Below are positions 36,460 through 45,275 of a stretch of 64,000 nt of DNA, piece after piece; position 1 is the stretch's first letter; every line of letters begins with the position of its first letter. The notes below the pieces were generated by a model. It ran no database searches. It had not been told where the DNA came from and saw nothing but the letters and a program-made list of their open reading frames with translations. A program made the position numbers and the translations under genes. Source of the stretch: Staphylococcus debuckii (lineage in GTDB: Bacteria; Bacillota; Bacilli; Staphylococcales; Staphylococcaceae); NCBI RefSeq assembly GCF_003718735.1, contig NZ_CP033460.1, positions 2,542,001 through 2,606,000 of the forward strand. The letters are read 5' to 3'.

Positions 36460-37463
36460 ATTGTACGACCTCCTTTTCTAATTAAATAGATAAAGTAAGG
36501 CACGCCGATAAACGATACAATCGCGCCGACTGGAGCATCACCTAACATGCGAGCAACTGTATCAGCTAGTAACACTAAGAAACCGCCGAGCACAGCTGTT
36601 AAAGGAATGACTTTTGCATAGTCTGTGCCAATCAAGAAACGTACAATATGCGGTACAATGAGCCCGACAAAGGCAATTTGACCAACCATTGCCACAGCAA
36701 TACCGGCTAAGAGCATCGTCAATATTAAGCTGATGGTACGAATCCATTTGACATTCTGTCCTAAACCTGTGGCTAAACTTTCTCCTAGATTGAGAATCGT
36801 CAGCTGTTTGCTTAAAAGAACAATTAAAATAACTGTCACAATGATAATAGGCGCGCTCCATTTTAACTGAATCCAAGTTGTACCAGAAACACCGCCCATA
36901 CTCCAAAAGTTAATATCTTGATTGAGTTTAAATAACAGTGCGATTCCTTGACTCAGTGCAGTTAAGAAAGCACTTACTGCGGCCCCTGCTAAAATGATAC
37001 GAATCGGATTGAAACCATCTTGGCGTGAACGGCCCATCATCAGTACAATAGTTCCGCCTAAAATAGAACCGACGAAACCAGCGATCATTAAGATGCCGAA
37101 ACTCGCACTTGGATAGAAAGCATAAGTAACAGTCAACATAAAGCTTGCCCCTGCATTTAATCCAATTAAACTAGGGTCGGCTAAGCCGTTTTTTGTTACA
37201 CCTTGCACTACAGCACCTGCAACTGCTAATGCCATACCGACTAATACCGCGCCTAAATCGCGCGGTATCCGGATTTCACTTATAATATTATGTTGTTCAA
37301 TTGCTGGATTATAATGGAAGACAGCTTGATAGATTGTCGATAAGTGAATTCTTGCATCACCATATAAAATAGATATCAACAACATAATGAAAAGTAAGAG
37401 ACAAGATAAAATAAATGCAGATGTGAAATTAATTTGTTTTTGTTTTTTCTGCTTTTGAGTCAT
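36456..37463 (-). CDS. fhuB: Ferrichrome ABC transporter permease FhuB
   Basis: A 335-residue FecCD permease forming a heterodimer with FhuG. AGAVVQGVTKNGLADPSLIG near residues 85-104 and GQIAFVGLIVPHIVRFLIG near 262-280 are the matching motifs. It lies 10 bases downstream of fhuC and overlaps fhuG by 4 bases. The opening is lysine/glutamine-rich (TQKQKKQKQ) before the first helix. Expression is presumably iron-repressed through the Fur box upstream of fhuC. Confidence 0.92.
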   Translation of the reverse strand: MTQKQKKQKQINFTSAFILSCLLLFIMLLISILYGDARIHLSTIYQAVFHYNPAIEQHNIISEIRIPRDLGAVLVGMALAVAGAVVQGVTKNGLADPSLIGLNAGASFMLTVTYAFYPSASFGILMIAGFVGSILGGTIVLMMGRSRQDGFNPIRIILAGAAVSAFLTALSQGIALLFKLNQDINFWSMGGVSGTTWIQLKWSAPIIIVTVILIVLLSKQLTILNLGESLATGLGQNVKWIRTISLILTMLLAGIAVAMVGQIAFVGLIVPHIVRFLIGTDYAKVIPLTAVLGGFLVLLADTVARMLGDAPVGAIVSFIGVPYFIYLIRKGGRTI

Positions 37464-37473
37464 CTAACTTTCC

Positions 37474-38280
37474 TCACACTTTTGAATAATGCTTACATAA
37501 TAAATCATATGTGACGAGCATCGGTTTTCCTGTACGTGGATCGGTACTTAATTCAGCATCAATATTAAATACTTGTTCTAAAATATCTTTCGTTAATACT
37601 TCTTGAGTTTCACCTGAAGAGACAATGTCTCCGCCTTTCATAGCGATAAGGTAGTCGGAGAAGCGGATTGCTTGGTTAATATCATGCAACACCATCACAA
37701 TTGTAGTTCCATGTTCGCGGTTTAATTCTTGAACAAGTTCCAAAATTTCTAGTTGGTGACTGATATCTAAATAAGTTGTCGGTTCATCTAAAAAGATAAT
37801 GTCAGTTTTTTGGGCTAAAGCCATAGCAATCCAAACACGTTGTCTTTGACCGCCACTGAGATCATTAATTGCGCGGTGTTTAAAGTCATATGTTCCAGTT
37901 ACTTTTAAAGCCCAGTCAATTTCTTCTTTATCTTCAGCACTTAAACGACCGAATCCCTTTTGGTGCGGGAAGCGTCCATAAGATACTAATTCACCAGCTG
38001 TAAGTCCATCAGCAACATCAGGAGATTGCGGTAAAATTGCAATCTTTTTAGCGATTTCTTTTGTAGATTGTGTGTGGATATTTTTACCATCTAATAAAAT
38101 TTCGCCATTTTTCACAGAAAGCAGACGTGATAATGCTTTTAACAATGTCGATTTGCCGCAACCGTTCGGTCCAATGATGGATGTCACTTTGCCATCAGGA
38201 ATTTCAACGTCTAAATCACTAACAATAACATGTTCCCCATATCCGATTGTTACTTGTTGACCGTTTAAACGATTCATCAA
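37474..38280 (-). CDS. fhuC: Ferrichrome ABC transporter ATPase FhuC
   Basis: A 268-residue ATPase that drives the Fhu permease pair and, in S. aureus, several other siderophore permeases. Walker A GPNGCGKSTLL is near residues 37-47, signature LSGGQRQRVW near 140-149 and Walker B IIFLDEPTTYLD near 160-171. It is the first gene of the operon. Its leader is about 200 bases long and contains a perfect Fur palindrome at 38484-38498. (S. aureus literature also uses the name fhuA for this gene.). Confidence 0.93.
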   Translation of the reverse strand: MMNRLNGQQVTIGYGEHVIVSDLDVEIPDGKVTSIIGPNGCGKSTLLKALSRLLSVKNGEILLDGKNIHTQSTKEIAKKIAILPQSPDVADGLTAGELVSYGRFPHQKGFGRLSAEDKEEIDWALKVTGTYDFKHRAINDLSGGQRQRVWIAMALAQKTDIIFLDEPTTYLDISHQLEILELVQELNREHGTTIVMVLHDINQAIRFSDYLIAMKGGDIVSSGETQEVLTKDILEQVFNIDAELSTDPRTGKPMLVTYDLLCKHYSKV

Positions 38281-38483
38281 TTTCTTTCATCCTTCCATTT
38301 TTTGAAAACATTTAATCAAGCTTTGAGATCAGGTATTTTTCCGATCCTTCCCCATTCCAAAGCTTTACTCAGTTTTCTTTCATCTCTTAAAAATTATTTA
38401 TTTCGTAAGATTGAACTTCATTACTGCTCGTTTCAATCTAATAATATTTATCTTAAGTTCTTTATCAATCACCTTAATGTAAT
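38281..38483. other. Long leader region of the fhu operon
   Basis: No gene is seen. It lies between the Fur-controlled promoter and the fhuC ATG. GGAAGGAT near the start codon (minus strand) is the ribosome site. Confidence 0.4.
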
Positions 38484-38498
38484 TGATAATCATTATCA
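38484..38498. promoter_or_regulatory. Fur box upstream of fhuC
   Basis: TGATAATCATTATCA is a perfect 7-1-7 inverted repeat matching the Fur consensus. A minus-strand TATAAT lies immediately upstream (about 38506-38511), so Fur bound here would cover the transcription start region of fhuCBG. Confidence 0.9.
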
Positions 38499-38557
38499 TA
38501 GGATATATTATAACACCTCAGTGTTTATTTTCCTAACAAATCTTCATATTAGACATG

Positions 38558-38588
38558 AAAAAACTGAGACATGAAATGAATGCCTCAG
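38558..38588 (-). terminator. Terminator of the YitT-family gene
   Basis: CTGAGGCAT pairs with ATGTCTCAG around a 7-base loop on the minus strand, followed by TTTTTT. Confidence 0.8.
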
Positions 38589-38634
38589 CTTGCTTTATAA
38601 AATATTAAATAATACTTTTGTCCTGCTCTATAAA

Positions 38635-39471
38635 TTATTCATCAGCTAAAAATCCATTACCATAAACATCACGCACATCGTGAATAACTAAAAAGGCATT
38701 TTCATCTAAACTGCGAATCAGACGTTTAGCTTTCGAAACTTGAGTCTTACTGATAACTACATATAAGATTTCTTTATCTTCTTTAGAATAATAGCCGCGA
38801 CCGTCGATAATCGTCACACCACGCCCTACTTTTTCATCTATGACTTTAGCTACCTCATCAGGACGGCTGGAAATAATAGTCATAGCTTTCTTAGTATTTA
38901 AACCTTCAATTACAAATTCCATAACTTTAGTTCCAATGTATAAAGAAATAATGGTTACCAAGATTTTATCTAGCGGAATAACCGTAATAGAGATGGCTAC
39001 TACAATTAAATCGAAGAATAATAAAGCATACGATGTACTGACATCTAAGTACTTATGAGCTAAGCGAGCTAAAATTGTTGTTCCCGCAGTTGTTCCGCCG
39101 GCCAGGACAATCACTCCGATGCCTAAACCAACACAAGAACCCCCAAAAACTGCATTTACCACAACGTTGCCTGTCTCAATATGCCAAGATTCTGTCAATC
39201 CCAAGAAAACAGAAATTAAAACGGTTGCAATGATAGTTAAAAACATACTCCGCTTACTTAAAAATTTATAACCGATGATGATTAAAATTGCATTCAAAAC
39301 AAAGTTGGTAATGCCTGGTGATAAATGAAATGCATAATATAAAACGATGGCAAGTCCGGTCACACCACCTTCGCCTAGTTTACCTGAAATGATGAATGTA
39401 TTTACCCCAGCTGAAAAAACAAACGATCCAAATACTACTAACGCCAGGTCGCGCACTGTTTTTCTGTTCAA
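38635..39471 (-). CDS. YitT family membrane protein (DUF161 + DUF2179)
   Basis: A 278-residue protein of the YitT family, function unknown. The N-terminal DUF161 membrane part has five or six helices (about residues 8-195) with AGVNTFIISGKLGEGGVTGLA split near residues 20-40 and LAGGTTAGTTILARL near 130-144. The C-terminal cytosolic DUF2179 domain (about 205-278) contains GRGVTIIDGRGYYSKEDKEIL. The start is a TTG at 39471: AAGGGGG lies 8 bases upstream, and the only upstream in-frame ATG has none. It lies divergent from the fhu region and downstream of a candidate small RNA. Confidence 0.87.
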   Translation of the reverse strand: MNRKTVRDLALVVFGSFVFSAGVNTFIISGKLGEGGVTGLAIVLYYAFHLSPGITNFVLNAILIIIGYKFLSKRSMFLTIIATVLISVFLGLTESWHIETGNVVVNAVFGGSCVGLGIGVIVLAGGTTAGTTILARLAHKYLDVSTSYALLFFDLIVVAISITVIPLDKILVTIISLYIGTKVMEFVIEGLNTKKAMTIISSRPDEVAKVIDEKVGRGVTIIDGRGYYSKEDKEILYVVISKTQVSKAKRLIRSLDENAFLVIHDVRDVYGNGFLADE

Positions 39472-39594
39472 AATGACCGCCCCCTTATAAAATTGTATAC
39501 ACAATTAAATGTTAGCATAAGTCCCGTCATGCCTACAATATAGCGATTTATATTTTACCGTCCCAATATTTTATTAATAATTCTGAAAATTTTG

Positions 39595-39623
39595 TTTACT
39601 TTCGATTAGCGGTTTGCTATAAT
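39595..39623 (+). promoter_or_regulatory. Sigma-A promoter of a candidate small RNA
   Basis: TTTACT (-35, 39595-39600), 17-base spacer, TGC-TATAAT (extended -10, box at 39618-39623). No protein gene follows on this strand before the terminator. Confidence 0.7.
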
Positions 39624-39629
39624 AAATTT

Positions 39630-39815
39630 CAACTTCTTTAATCAATAGATTAAGGGAGTTATCTCCTTTGTGTTGTTTACAATAAACAAACAAAATTTTC
39701 GCTCGAATGCACGAACAGTACCTAGTCCTTACTGATTACGTGTATCAAATTCATTTCCCGTAAAAGACCAAGTAATGTTTGTGTCTCCCCACATTCATTA
39801 ATTTGGTCTTTTCAT
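39630..39815 (+). ncRNA. Candidate small RNA (about 185 nt) with UCUCCCC loop
   Basis: A good promoter (39595-39623) and an intrinsic terminator (39762-39815) delimit a transcript with no convincing protein. The 5' part forms small hairpins TTAATC/GATTAA and GGGAG/CTCC (39654-39665). The terminator stem AAGACCAA/TTTGGTCTT has an inner AATGT/ACATT stem whose loop carries TCTCCCC. Exposed UCCCC motifs are the seed of many staphylococcal regulatory RNAs (RsaA, RsaE and others), which pair with Shine-Dalgarno sequences. A tiny frame from GTG at 39670 (21 codons) after GGGAG is possible but weak. The transcript reads toward the 3' end of nupC. I cannot match it to a named RNA. Confidence 0.6.
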
Positions 39816-39844
39816 ATTATTAACTTCTTTTCTTCAAATAAAAA

Positions 39845-39880
39845 ATAAAAAACAATGCTCAACCAAAAGTTGAACATTGC
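39845..39880 (-). terminator. Terminator of nupC
   Basis: CAATGTTCAAC and GTTGAGCATTG pair around a 5-base loop on the minus strand and are followed by TTTTTTATTTTTT. Confidence 0.88.
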
Positions 39881-39897
39881 TTCACGAAAATATTGAC

Positions 39898-41127
39898 TTA
39901 CCATGCAAACAATCCGACAAATGCAGCTGTAAGTAGTGAAACGAGTATACCTGATAATAACATCATCGGTACATATTTCGATACAAAATCGGATGTTTTT
40001 TGGTTTACGATTCCTTTTAATGTTCCGACAATCATACCGATTGTAGAGAAGTTTGCAAATGAAACAAGGAATGTAGAAATAACGGCTCGTCTATGCGGGT
40101 CATATGATTTAACCACATCTGAAATTTGTCCCATAACTACGAACTCATTGGTAACAATTTTCTTCGCCATTTGTTGTGCTACAATCCACGCTGTATCCCA
40201 TGGCAATCCAAGAAGTAATGCAAATGGATACATAAATACACCTAGAATTTGGTTGAGGCCGAAACTGCCTTTTACGTGAATCCAACCGCCGATAATGCCT
40301 GTAATCAAATTGATGAAACGATCTAATAAGTCAGCTAATGCTACGAAACTGATTACAAATGCAATAATAATCAATACTAATTTCCCAGCATTTATTACTG
40401 AGTCACCTAAGAATGAGAAGAACGGTTGGCGTTGTGCGCCTTCTTCTTTAATATTATAAATAATATCTTCTCGTTCTTCTACACTGACTGGGTTTAAAAT
40501 CGATGTCACAATAATAGCATTAATAATATTTAAAGGAATAGCAGTTAATACTAATTCACCAGGAATCATCGTAACGTATGCCCCGACAATTGCGCCTGAC
40601 ACTGAACTCATCGACATCATGGCGATGGTTAATACACGGACTTCGTTCATTCTTTTTAGTTGTTCACTTGAAACAGCTAATGCCTCAGTGTTTCCTAAGA
40701 ACATCATTTCAATACCGAAGAATGACTCGAATTTAGGCTGACGAGTAACTTTCGCTAATAACCAACCTACTGCTCCGATAAATTTCGGCAAAATATTTAA
40801 ATACATTAAGATATCAAATAATGGAACGACAAGTAAAATCGGGAATAATGCTGAAATCGCCATATCCATTTGCTTTTGGTTTACAAAACTTGCAAATGCA
40901 AAACCAGTACCTGCATTGGCAGATTCTATTACCCAGGAAATACCATCCGCCATTTTAGATACGAACCAGTTGCCCCATGGAAAGAACACAAAGAACCATG
41001 CAAGAAATAAGTTAACAACGACTAAGATTACAACTGACTTCCATTGAATTGCTTTACGGTTTCTGGAAAAGAGCACTGCAATTCCTAAAAATACCGCCAG
41101 CCCAATAATATTGATAAGTAAGTACAT
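39898..41127 (-). CDS. nupC: Concentrative nucleoside transporter NupC
   Basis: A 409-residue CNT-family importer of nucleosides driven by protons or sodium. The N-terminal three helices are followed by the conserved core: GIEMMFLGNTEALAVSSEQL near residues 146-165 (substrate/ion re-entrant region) and FVVMGQISDVVKSYDPHRRAV near 331-351. Length fits the bacterial NupC group. GGCGGG gives a weak GGCGGGTGTC ribosome site before the ATG. The 293-bp gap upstream contains the abcA terminator but no clear promoter. Gene order nupC-abcA-pbp4 is as I recall in other staphylococci. Confidence 0.92.
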   Translation of the reverse strand: MYLLINIIGLAVFLGIAVLFSRNRKAIQWKSVVILVVVNLFLAWFFVFFPWGNWFVSKMADGISWVIESANAGTGFAFASFVNQKQMDMAISALFPILLVVPLFDILMYLNILPKFIGAVGWLLAKVTRQPKFESFFGIEMMFLGNTEALAVSSEQLKRMNEVRVLTIAMMSMSSVSGAIVGAYVTMIPGELVLTAIPLNIINAIIVTSILNPVSVEEREDIIYNIKEEGAQRQPFFSFLGDSVINAGKLVLIIIAFVISFVALADLLDRFINLITGIIGGWIHVKGSFGLNQILGVFMYPFALLLGLPWDTAWIVAQQMAKKIVTNEFVVMGQISDVVKSYDPHRRAVISTFLVSFANFSTIGMIVGTLKGIVNQKTSDFVSKYVPMMLLSGILVSLLTAAFVGLFAW

Positions 41128-41376
41128 ATGACACCCGCCTTTTATTTTTCTGAAATATGTATGAATAGATTATCACTCAAAAATAACTGCTTGTATAAGC
41201 GCTCTTTTCTTTAAGCAATAGGATTCACATCATTATAGTTGATCGTATTTACAAAGATAATTTAAATGCTTTTTTAGTATATCATGTTGAAACGTACCTT
41301 TGAATTACATTTTTAAAAGTCAAATGAAATTACTTACCTAGAAAATCGAAATGTCACATTTTTTACTTAAATTAAA

Positions 41377-41412
41377 AAGGAAGGGGAACTTTAGTTTGTC
41401 CTAGCCCTTCCT
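41377..41412 (-). terminator. Terminator of abcA
   Basis: AAGGA-GGG pairs with CCC-TCCTT; the loop retains a diverged GGGGAAC..GTCCTAG version of the common GGGACA/TGTCCC motif. TTTTTAATTT follows on the minus strand. Confidence 0.7.
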
Positions 41413-41420
41413 TAAATTTA

Positions 41421-43151
41421 TTAATCTGTTAATTTTTGTGTCATCACAAAGTCTTTATATTTCTTATGTGTTTCCATTAATTCTTTATGTTTGCCGGTTC
41501 CAGTTACATAACCGCCGTCTAAGAAAATAATTTGGTCCGCTTTCATAATGGTAGAAAGACGATGCGCAATTACAACAGTAGTACGTTCCTCCATTAATGT
41601 TTCTAAAGATTCTTGTATTTTCTTTTCACTTTCACTATCCAGATTTGCTGTAGCTTCATCTAACAAGAGAATATCTGGATTCTTCACGAAACTACGTGCG
41701 ATATCAATACGTTGTCTTTGACCGCCTGATAATTTCAAACCGCGTTCTCCAACCAAAGTATCGTATCCTTCATCGAACTCCATAATAAAATCATGGCAAT
41801 TTGCGAGTTTCGTATAGTTCTCAAGTTCTGCATCGGTAACTTCTCGATTAATACCATATAATATGTTATCGCGAATCGTACCGCTCATCATGGCATTAGA
41901 TTGCATAACATAGCCGATTTTATTTCTCCAATCCGATAAAGGTAATTGATAAATAGATACTCCCGCATACAGAATATCGCCGCGAGTAACATCGTACATT
42001 CTTTCAATTAAATTAAAGATAGTACTTTTACCTGACCCAGATGGTCCCACAAATGCGGTTACCTTTCCTTTTGGAATTTCAAAATTTAAATCATGCAATA
42101 CTTCTTTGACATCATAGCCGAAATCTACATTATCAAAAGTAAGACTGCCATTAGATAAGTCTTGGTTTGTCGGTGCTTCAACTTTTTCTAACGGTTCTTG
42201 CATAATTTCATAAATTCGGCTGCTGGCACCTACTGCCTTTTTATAATCTGTCATTAATGTAGAAAGATTAACTAACGGCATAGACAATTGAATGACATAG
42301 AAAATCATGGCAACTAATGTTCCGGCTGTAATAGCACCTGAAGAAATTCTAATGCCCCCGAATCCAAGAATAATACCGATAGTCAATAGCATAATCAAAC
42401 CAGAAATAGGTTGAATTACTGCAGCGATTTTAGCTTGTTTTAAACCTAAATTATAGATTTCTTTCAAATTCAAATGAGCTTTATCTAATTCAATTTGCTC
42501 TGTATTCGCTACTTTAACTAAGCGCATCTCTGTTAGGACACGTCCCAGCAATCCACTGAAGTTTGCGATTTCAGCTTGCGTACGCGTTGAAATCCGCTGC
42601 ATCACTCTGCCTAAAGGAATCATTATCGCTACAAATAAAGGTATTGTAATAAACGTTAAAAGTGTCATCTGCCAATCCATAATGAAAAGCATGATTAATG
42701 ATCCGATAAGAGTAATAATCGATGGCAATACGTTCGGTAATTTTTGAGATACAAATTCATTGATAACTTTTGTATCATCCGTTAAACGGCTCATCAGTTG
42801 ACCGCTTTCGTTCACATCAAAAAAACGCATGCGCAAGCGTATAATATGAGCCCATACTACTGATCGGATTGCATAAATTATTTTTTCACCAATTTTACTC
42901 AATAAATACAAGCCGATACCGCTTAATACAGCGTTCAACGCAAAAACAGCAACAAATATAAGAATAAATTGCATGTTAAATTGGCTGCCAGTGAATTTAT
43001 CTACCATTCTTCCTGTAAATAAAGGGACCAGCAGTCCACTTATACTACCTAATGAAGAAATAGAAACTGCCACTATAATAAGTCCAAGCGGCCACTTTAA
43101 TTTTTTCAAAAGAAATAATAAAGGATTGCTCTTCGTTTTTGTCTGTTCCAT
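41421..43151 (-). CDS. abcA: ABC exporter AbcA (multidrug / phenol-soluble modulin type)
   Basis: A 576-residue homodimeric ABC exporter. Six helices occupy residues 15-310; the ATPase has GPSGSGKSTIF near 365-375, signature LSGGQRQRIDIARS near 470-483, Walker B ILLLDEATANLDSES and switch His in VIAHRLST. S. aureus AbcA exports antibiotics, dyes and cytolytic peptides and is divergent from pbp4, exactly as here, which supports the name over generic BmrA-like exporters. In S. aureus the shared region is controlled by MgrA, NorG and others; mgrA is also present in this window. The start has TGAGGTAAG upstream. Confidence 0.9.
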   Translation of the reverse strand: MEQTKTKSNPLLFLLKKLKWPLGLIIVAVSISSLGSISGLLVPLFTGRMVDKFTGSQFNMQFILIFVAVFALNAVLSGIGLYLLSKIGEKIIYAIRSVVWAHIIRLRMRFFDVNESGQLMSRLTDDTKVINEFVSQKLPNVLPSIITLIGSLIMLFIMDWQMTLLTFITIPLFVAIMIPLGRVMQRISTRTQAEIANFSGLLGRVLTEMRLVKVANTEQIELDKAHLNLKEIYNLGLKQAKIAAVIQPISGLIMLLTIGIILGFGGIRISSGAITAGTLVAMIFYVIQLSMPLVNLSTLMTDYKKAVGASSRIYEIMQEPLEKVEAPTNQDLSNGSLTFDNVDFGYDVKEVLHDLNFEIPKGKVTAFVGPSGSGKSTIFNLIERMYDVTRGDILYAGVSIYQLPLSDWRNKIGYVMQSNAMMSGTIRDNILYGINREVTDAELENYTKLANCHDFIMEFDEGYDTLVGERGLKLSGGQRQRIDIARSFVKNPDILLLDEATANLDSESEKKIQESLETLMEERTTVVIAHRLSTIMKADQIIFLDGGYVTGTGKHKELMETHKKYKDFVMTQKLTD

Positions 43152-43380
43152 ATACTTACCTCAACTGAATTTTAAAATATCTTTACTTTAACTTTACGCT
43201 TTGCAAAACATTTACAGAACAAGAGATACAAGAGGTCCGGCACTCTTCCGTCAGACAACCCTCAGACTGACCGACCTATATCGAGTGTCTTTGCTGAAGT
43301 GCACATACCTTGTTTCCAACACCTTTTGTGATAAACTAGTTCTGTTAATAAATTAATATTGAAGGAATGAAAGTTACGTT
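43152..43380. promoter_or_regulatory. Divergent abcA/pbp4 control region
   Basis: This 229-bp stretch separates the two start codons. It contains an inverted repeat GTCAG/CTGAC around 43250-43270 and a possible pbp4 promoter (TTGTGA near 43326 with AT-rich -10 near 43349). In S. aureus this region binds MgrA and NorG; specific sites cannot be assigned by eye. Confidence 0.5.
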
Positions 43381-44673
43381 ATGAAAAAAATAATATTAAT
43401 AACTCTGCTGATATTCTTCGCAAGTACAATTATAACACCATTTTCAGAAGCAGACACCAATACCCCCTCCCCTGCCGAAGTTGCAAATGAATATGGTTAT
43501 AATATATCAGATGACTTCAATCCAGAGGGTGCTGTTAATATAAGTCAGACAGGTCAAGTTCTATATGACTATCATATGAACAAAAAATGGTACCCAGCCT
43601 CCATGACAAAATTAATGACGATGTATCTTACGTTAGAAGCAGTCAAAGAACATAAATTATCTCTTGATGATAAAGTGAAAATTACTGATGATGATTATAG
43701 AATGTCTACGTTGCCTGAACTCAGCAATACGAAACTTTACCCAGGTGACACTTATACTATCAAAGAACTTTTACAAATTACCGTCTCTGCATCTAGTAAT
43801 GCGGCAGCTTTAATTTTAGCTAAGAAAGTAGGAGGAAACACTTCAGATTTTACCGACCAAATGAATAAAAAAGCTAAAAAACTCGGTATGACTCATACAC
43901 ATTTTGTGAATCCTACAGGAGCTGAAAATAACCTTTTGCAAAATTACGCACCTAAAAAGTATAAAGATGAAATGTCTAGCAGAGCATCTGCTAAAGACTT
44001 TGCAATTCTTTCTCAAAGAGTCATTCAAGATACACCGAAAGTACTTTATTTTACTAAGCAATTAGCGCCGACCCAACATGGAGTTACATACTATACCTTC
44101 AACTGGTCTCTCGAAGGCTCAGAATTGAGTTTGAAAGGAACAGATGGTTTAAAAACAGGTTCCAGCGACATTGCAGATTACAATCATACAATTACTACTA
44201 AGCGCGATGGTTTTCGTATTGATCAAGCTATTATGGGCGCCGGCGATTATAAACACCTTGGTGGCGAGAAAGAACGTAATAAAATGGGCAATAGTATTAT
44301 GAATCGTTCTTTTGATCAATATAAATATGTAAAAATCCTTTCTAAAGGTGAACAAAAAATTAACGGCAAAAAGTATTATGTCAAAAAAGATTTATATGAT
44401 GTACTGCCAAAAGATTACACGAAAAAAGACTATAAATTTGTAATCAAAGATGGTCGCGTACACATTGATTATCCAAGACAATTTATTTCTAATCAATATG
44501 GTCCGCCTTCCGTAGAAGTAAAAAGACCTTTAGTGCATGAAGCGACTACTTTCGCACAATCTTCATTTTCTGAACATCCTGTGTTAACTGTAATTGGATG
44601 TGCCTTTATTATCGCTGCACTAGCCATTATTATTTTCTTAATTATTGATGCCATAAGACGTCGCAAAAACTAA
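43381..44673 (+). CDS. pbp4: Penicillin-binding protein 4 (D,D-peptidase/transpeptidase)
   Basis: A 430-residue low-molecular-mass PBP of the S11 family, which in S. aureus adds secondary peptidoglycan cross-links and influences beta-lactam resistance. The signal peptide (MKKIILITLLIFFASTIIT) is followed by the catalytic motifs SMTK (Ser74), SSN near residue 139 and KTG near 259. A C-terminal membrane anchor (VLTVIGCAFIIAALAIIIFLI split at residues 402-422) ends in RRRK, as in S. aureus PBP4. GAAGGAATG lies 9 bases before the ATG. It is divergent from abcA and faces tagD across a shared terminator. Confidence 0.95.
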   Translation: MKKIILITLLIFFASTIITPFSEADTNTPSPAEVANEYGYNISDDFNPEGAVNISQTGQVLYDYHMNKKWYPASMTKLMTMYLTLEAVKEHKLSLDDKVKITDDDYRMSTLPELSNTKLYPGDTYTIKELLQITVSASSNAAALILAKKVGGNTSDFTDQMNKKAKKLGMTHTHFVNPTGAENNLLQNYAPKKYKDEMSSRASAKDFAILSQRVIQDTPKVLYFTKQLAPTQHGVTYYTFNWSLEGSELSLKGTDGLKTGSSDIADYNHTITTKRDGFRIDQAIMGAGDYKHLGGEKERNKMGNSIMNRSFDQYKYVKILSKGEQKINGKKYYVKKDLYDVLPKDYTKKDYKFVIKDGRVHIDYPRQFISNQYGPPSVEVKRPLVHEATTFAQSSFSEHPVLTVIGCAFIIAALAIIIFLIIDAIRRRKN

Positions 44674-44690
44674 GTCATTCATATAAAAAG

Positions 44691-44765
44691 AAGCTCGCTT
44701 GCAGTCTTGAAAAAGTTGAATTTTCAGGTTCAACTTTTTCGTATTCACTGCAAAGTGAGCTTTTT
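44691..44765. terminator. Two-part bidirectional terminator between pbp4 and tagD
   Basis: The outer stem GCTCGCTTGCAGT/ACTGCAAAGTGAGC encloses an inner perfect stem AAAAAGTTGAA/TTCAACTTTTT (44710-44739). TTTTTATTTT follows on plus; the minus side overlaps the tagD stop. Confidence 0.88.
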
Positions 44766-45162
44766 ATTTTGCATCTTTTCCATAAAGTTCTTTCTTAATT
44801 TGAGTTGTAGAAATACCTTCAGTACGTTTCAAGTAAACGACTTCACATTTATCTTTTAGGAAGTCGAATTCACCTTCCCAATCATGCCCCATAACGAAAG
44901 TATCTACATCATAGCGTTCCACATCACGCTCTTTTTGTCCCCATCCTTCTTCTGGAATAACAAGGTCAACATAGCGGATAGATTCTAACATCATCTTACG
45001 TTGTTCATAATTATAATATGATTTTTTATTTTTAATACGATTGAATTCATCAGTAGAAAGGGCAACAATAAGATAATCTCCCATTTCTCTGGCTCTTCTT
45101 AACAGTTCAATATGGCCATAATGTAGCAAATCATATGTTCCATATGTGATGACACGCTTCAT
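44764..45162 (-). CDS. tagD: Glycerol-3-phosphate cytidylyltransferase (TagD/TarD)
   Basis: Makes CDP-glycerol, the donor for the wall teichoic acid linkage unit. The 132-residue protein has the nucleotidyltransferase motif HYGHIELLRRA (HxGH) at residues 14-24, the central MGHDWEGEFDFLKD and the RTEGISTTQIK signature near 113-123. AGGAG precedes the ATG. It lies downstream of tagX after 113 bases and ends at the large shared terminator with pbp4. Order tagB-tagX-tagD-pbp4 matches S. aureus. Confidence 0.96.
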   Translation of the reverse strand: MKRVITYGTYDLLHYGHIELLRRAREMGDYLIVALSTDEFNRIKNKKSYYNYEQRKMMLESIRYVDLVIPEEGWGQKERDVERYDVDTFVMGHDWEGEFDFLKDKCEVVYLKRTEGISTTQIKKELYGKDAK

Positions 45163-45275
45163 AATATTAACTCCTCCATTATTCTTTCACTGTTTAAAAA
45201 ATAACATACTTTCATTTTAAAATCATTATTTATTTCAATAATATATTAAATGAGCCACATACAATAGCTTATCTC

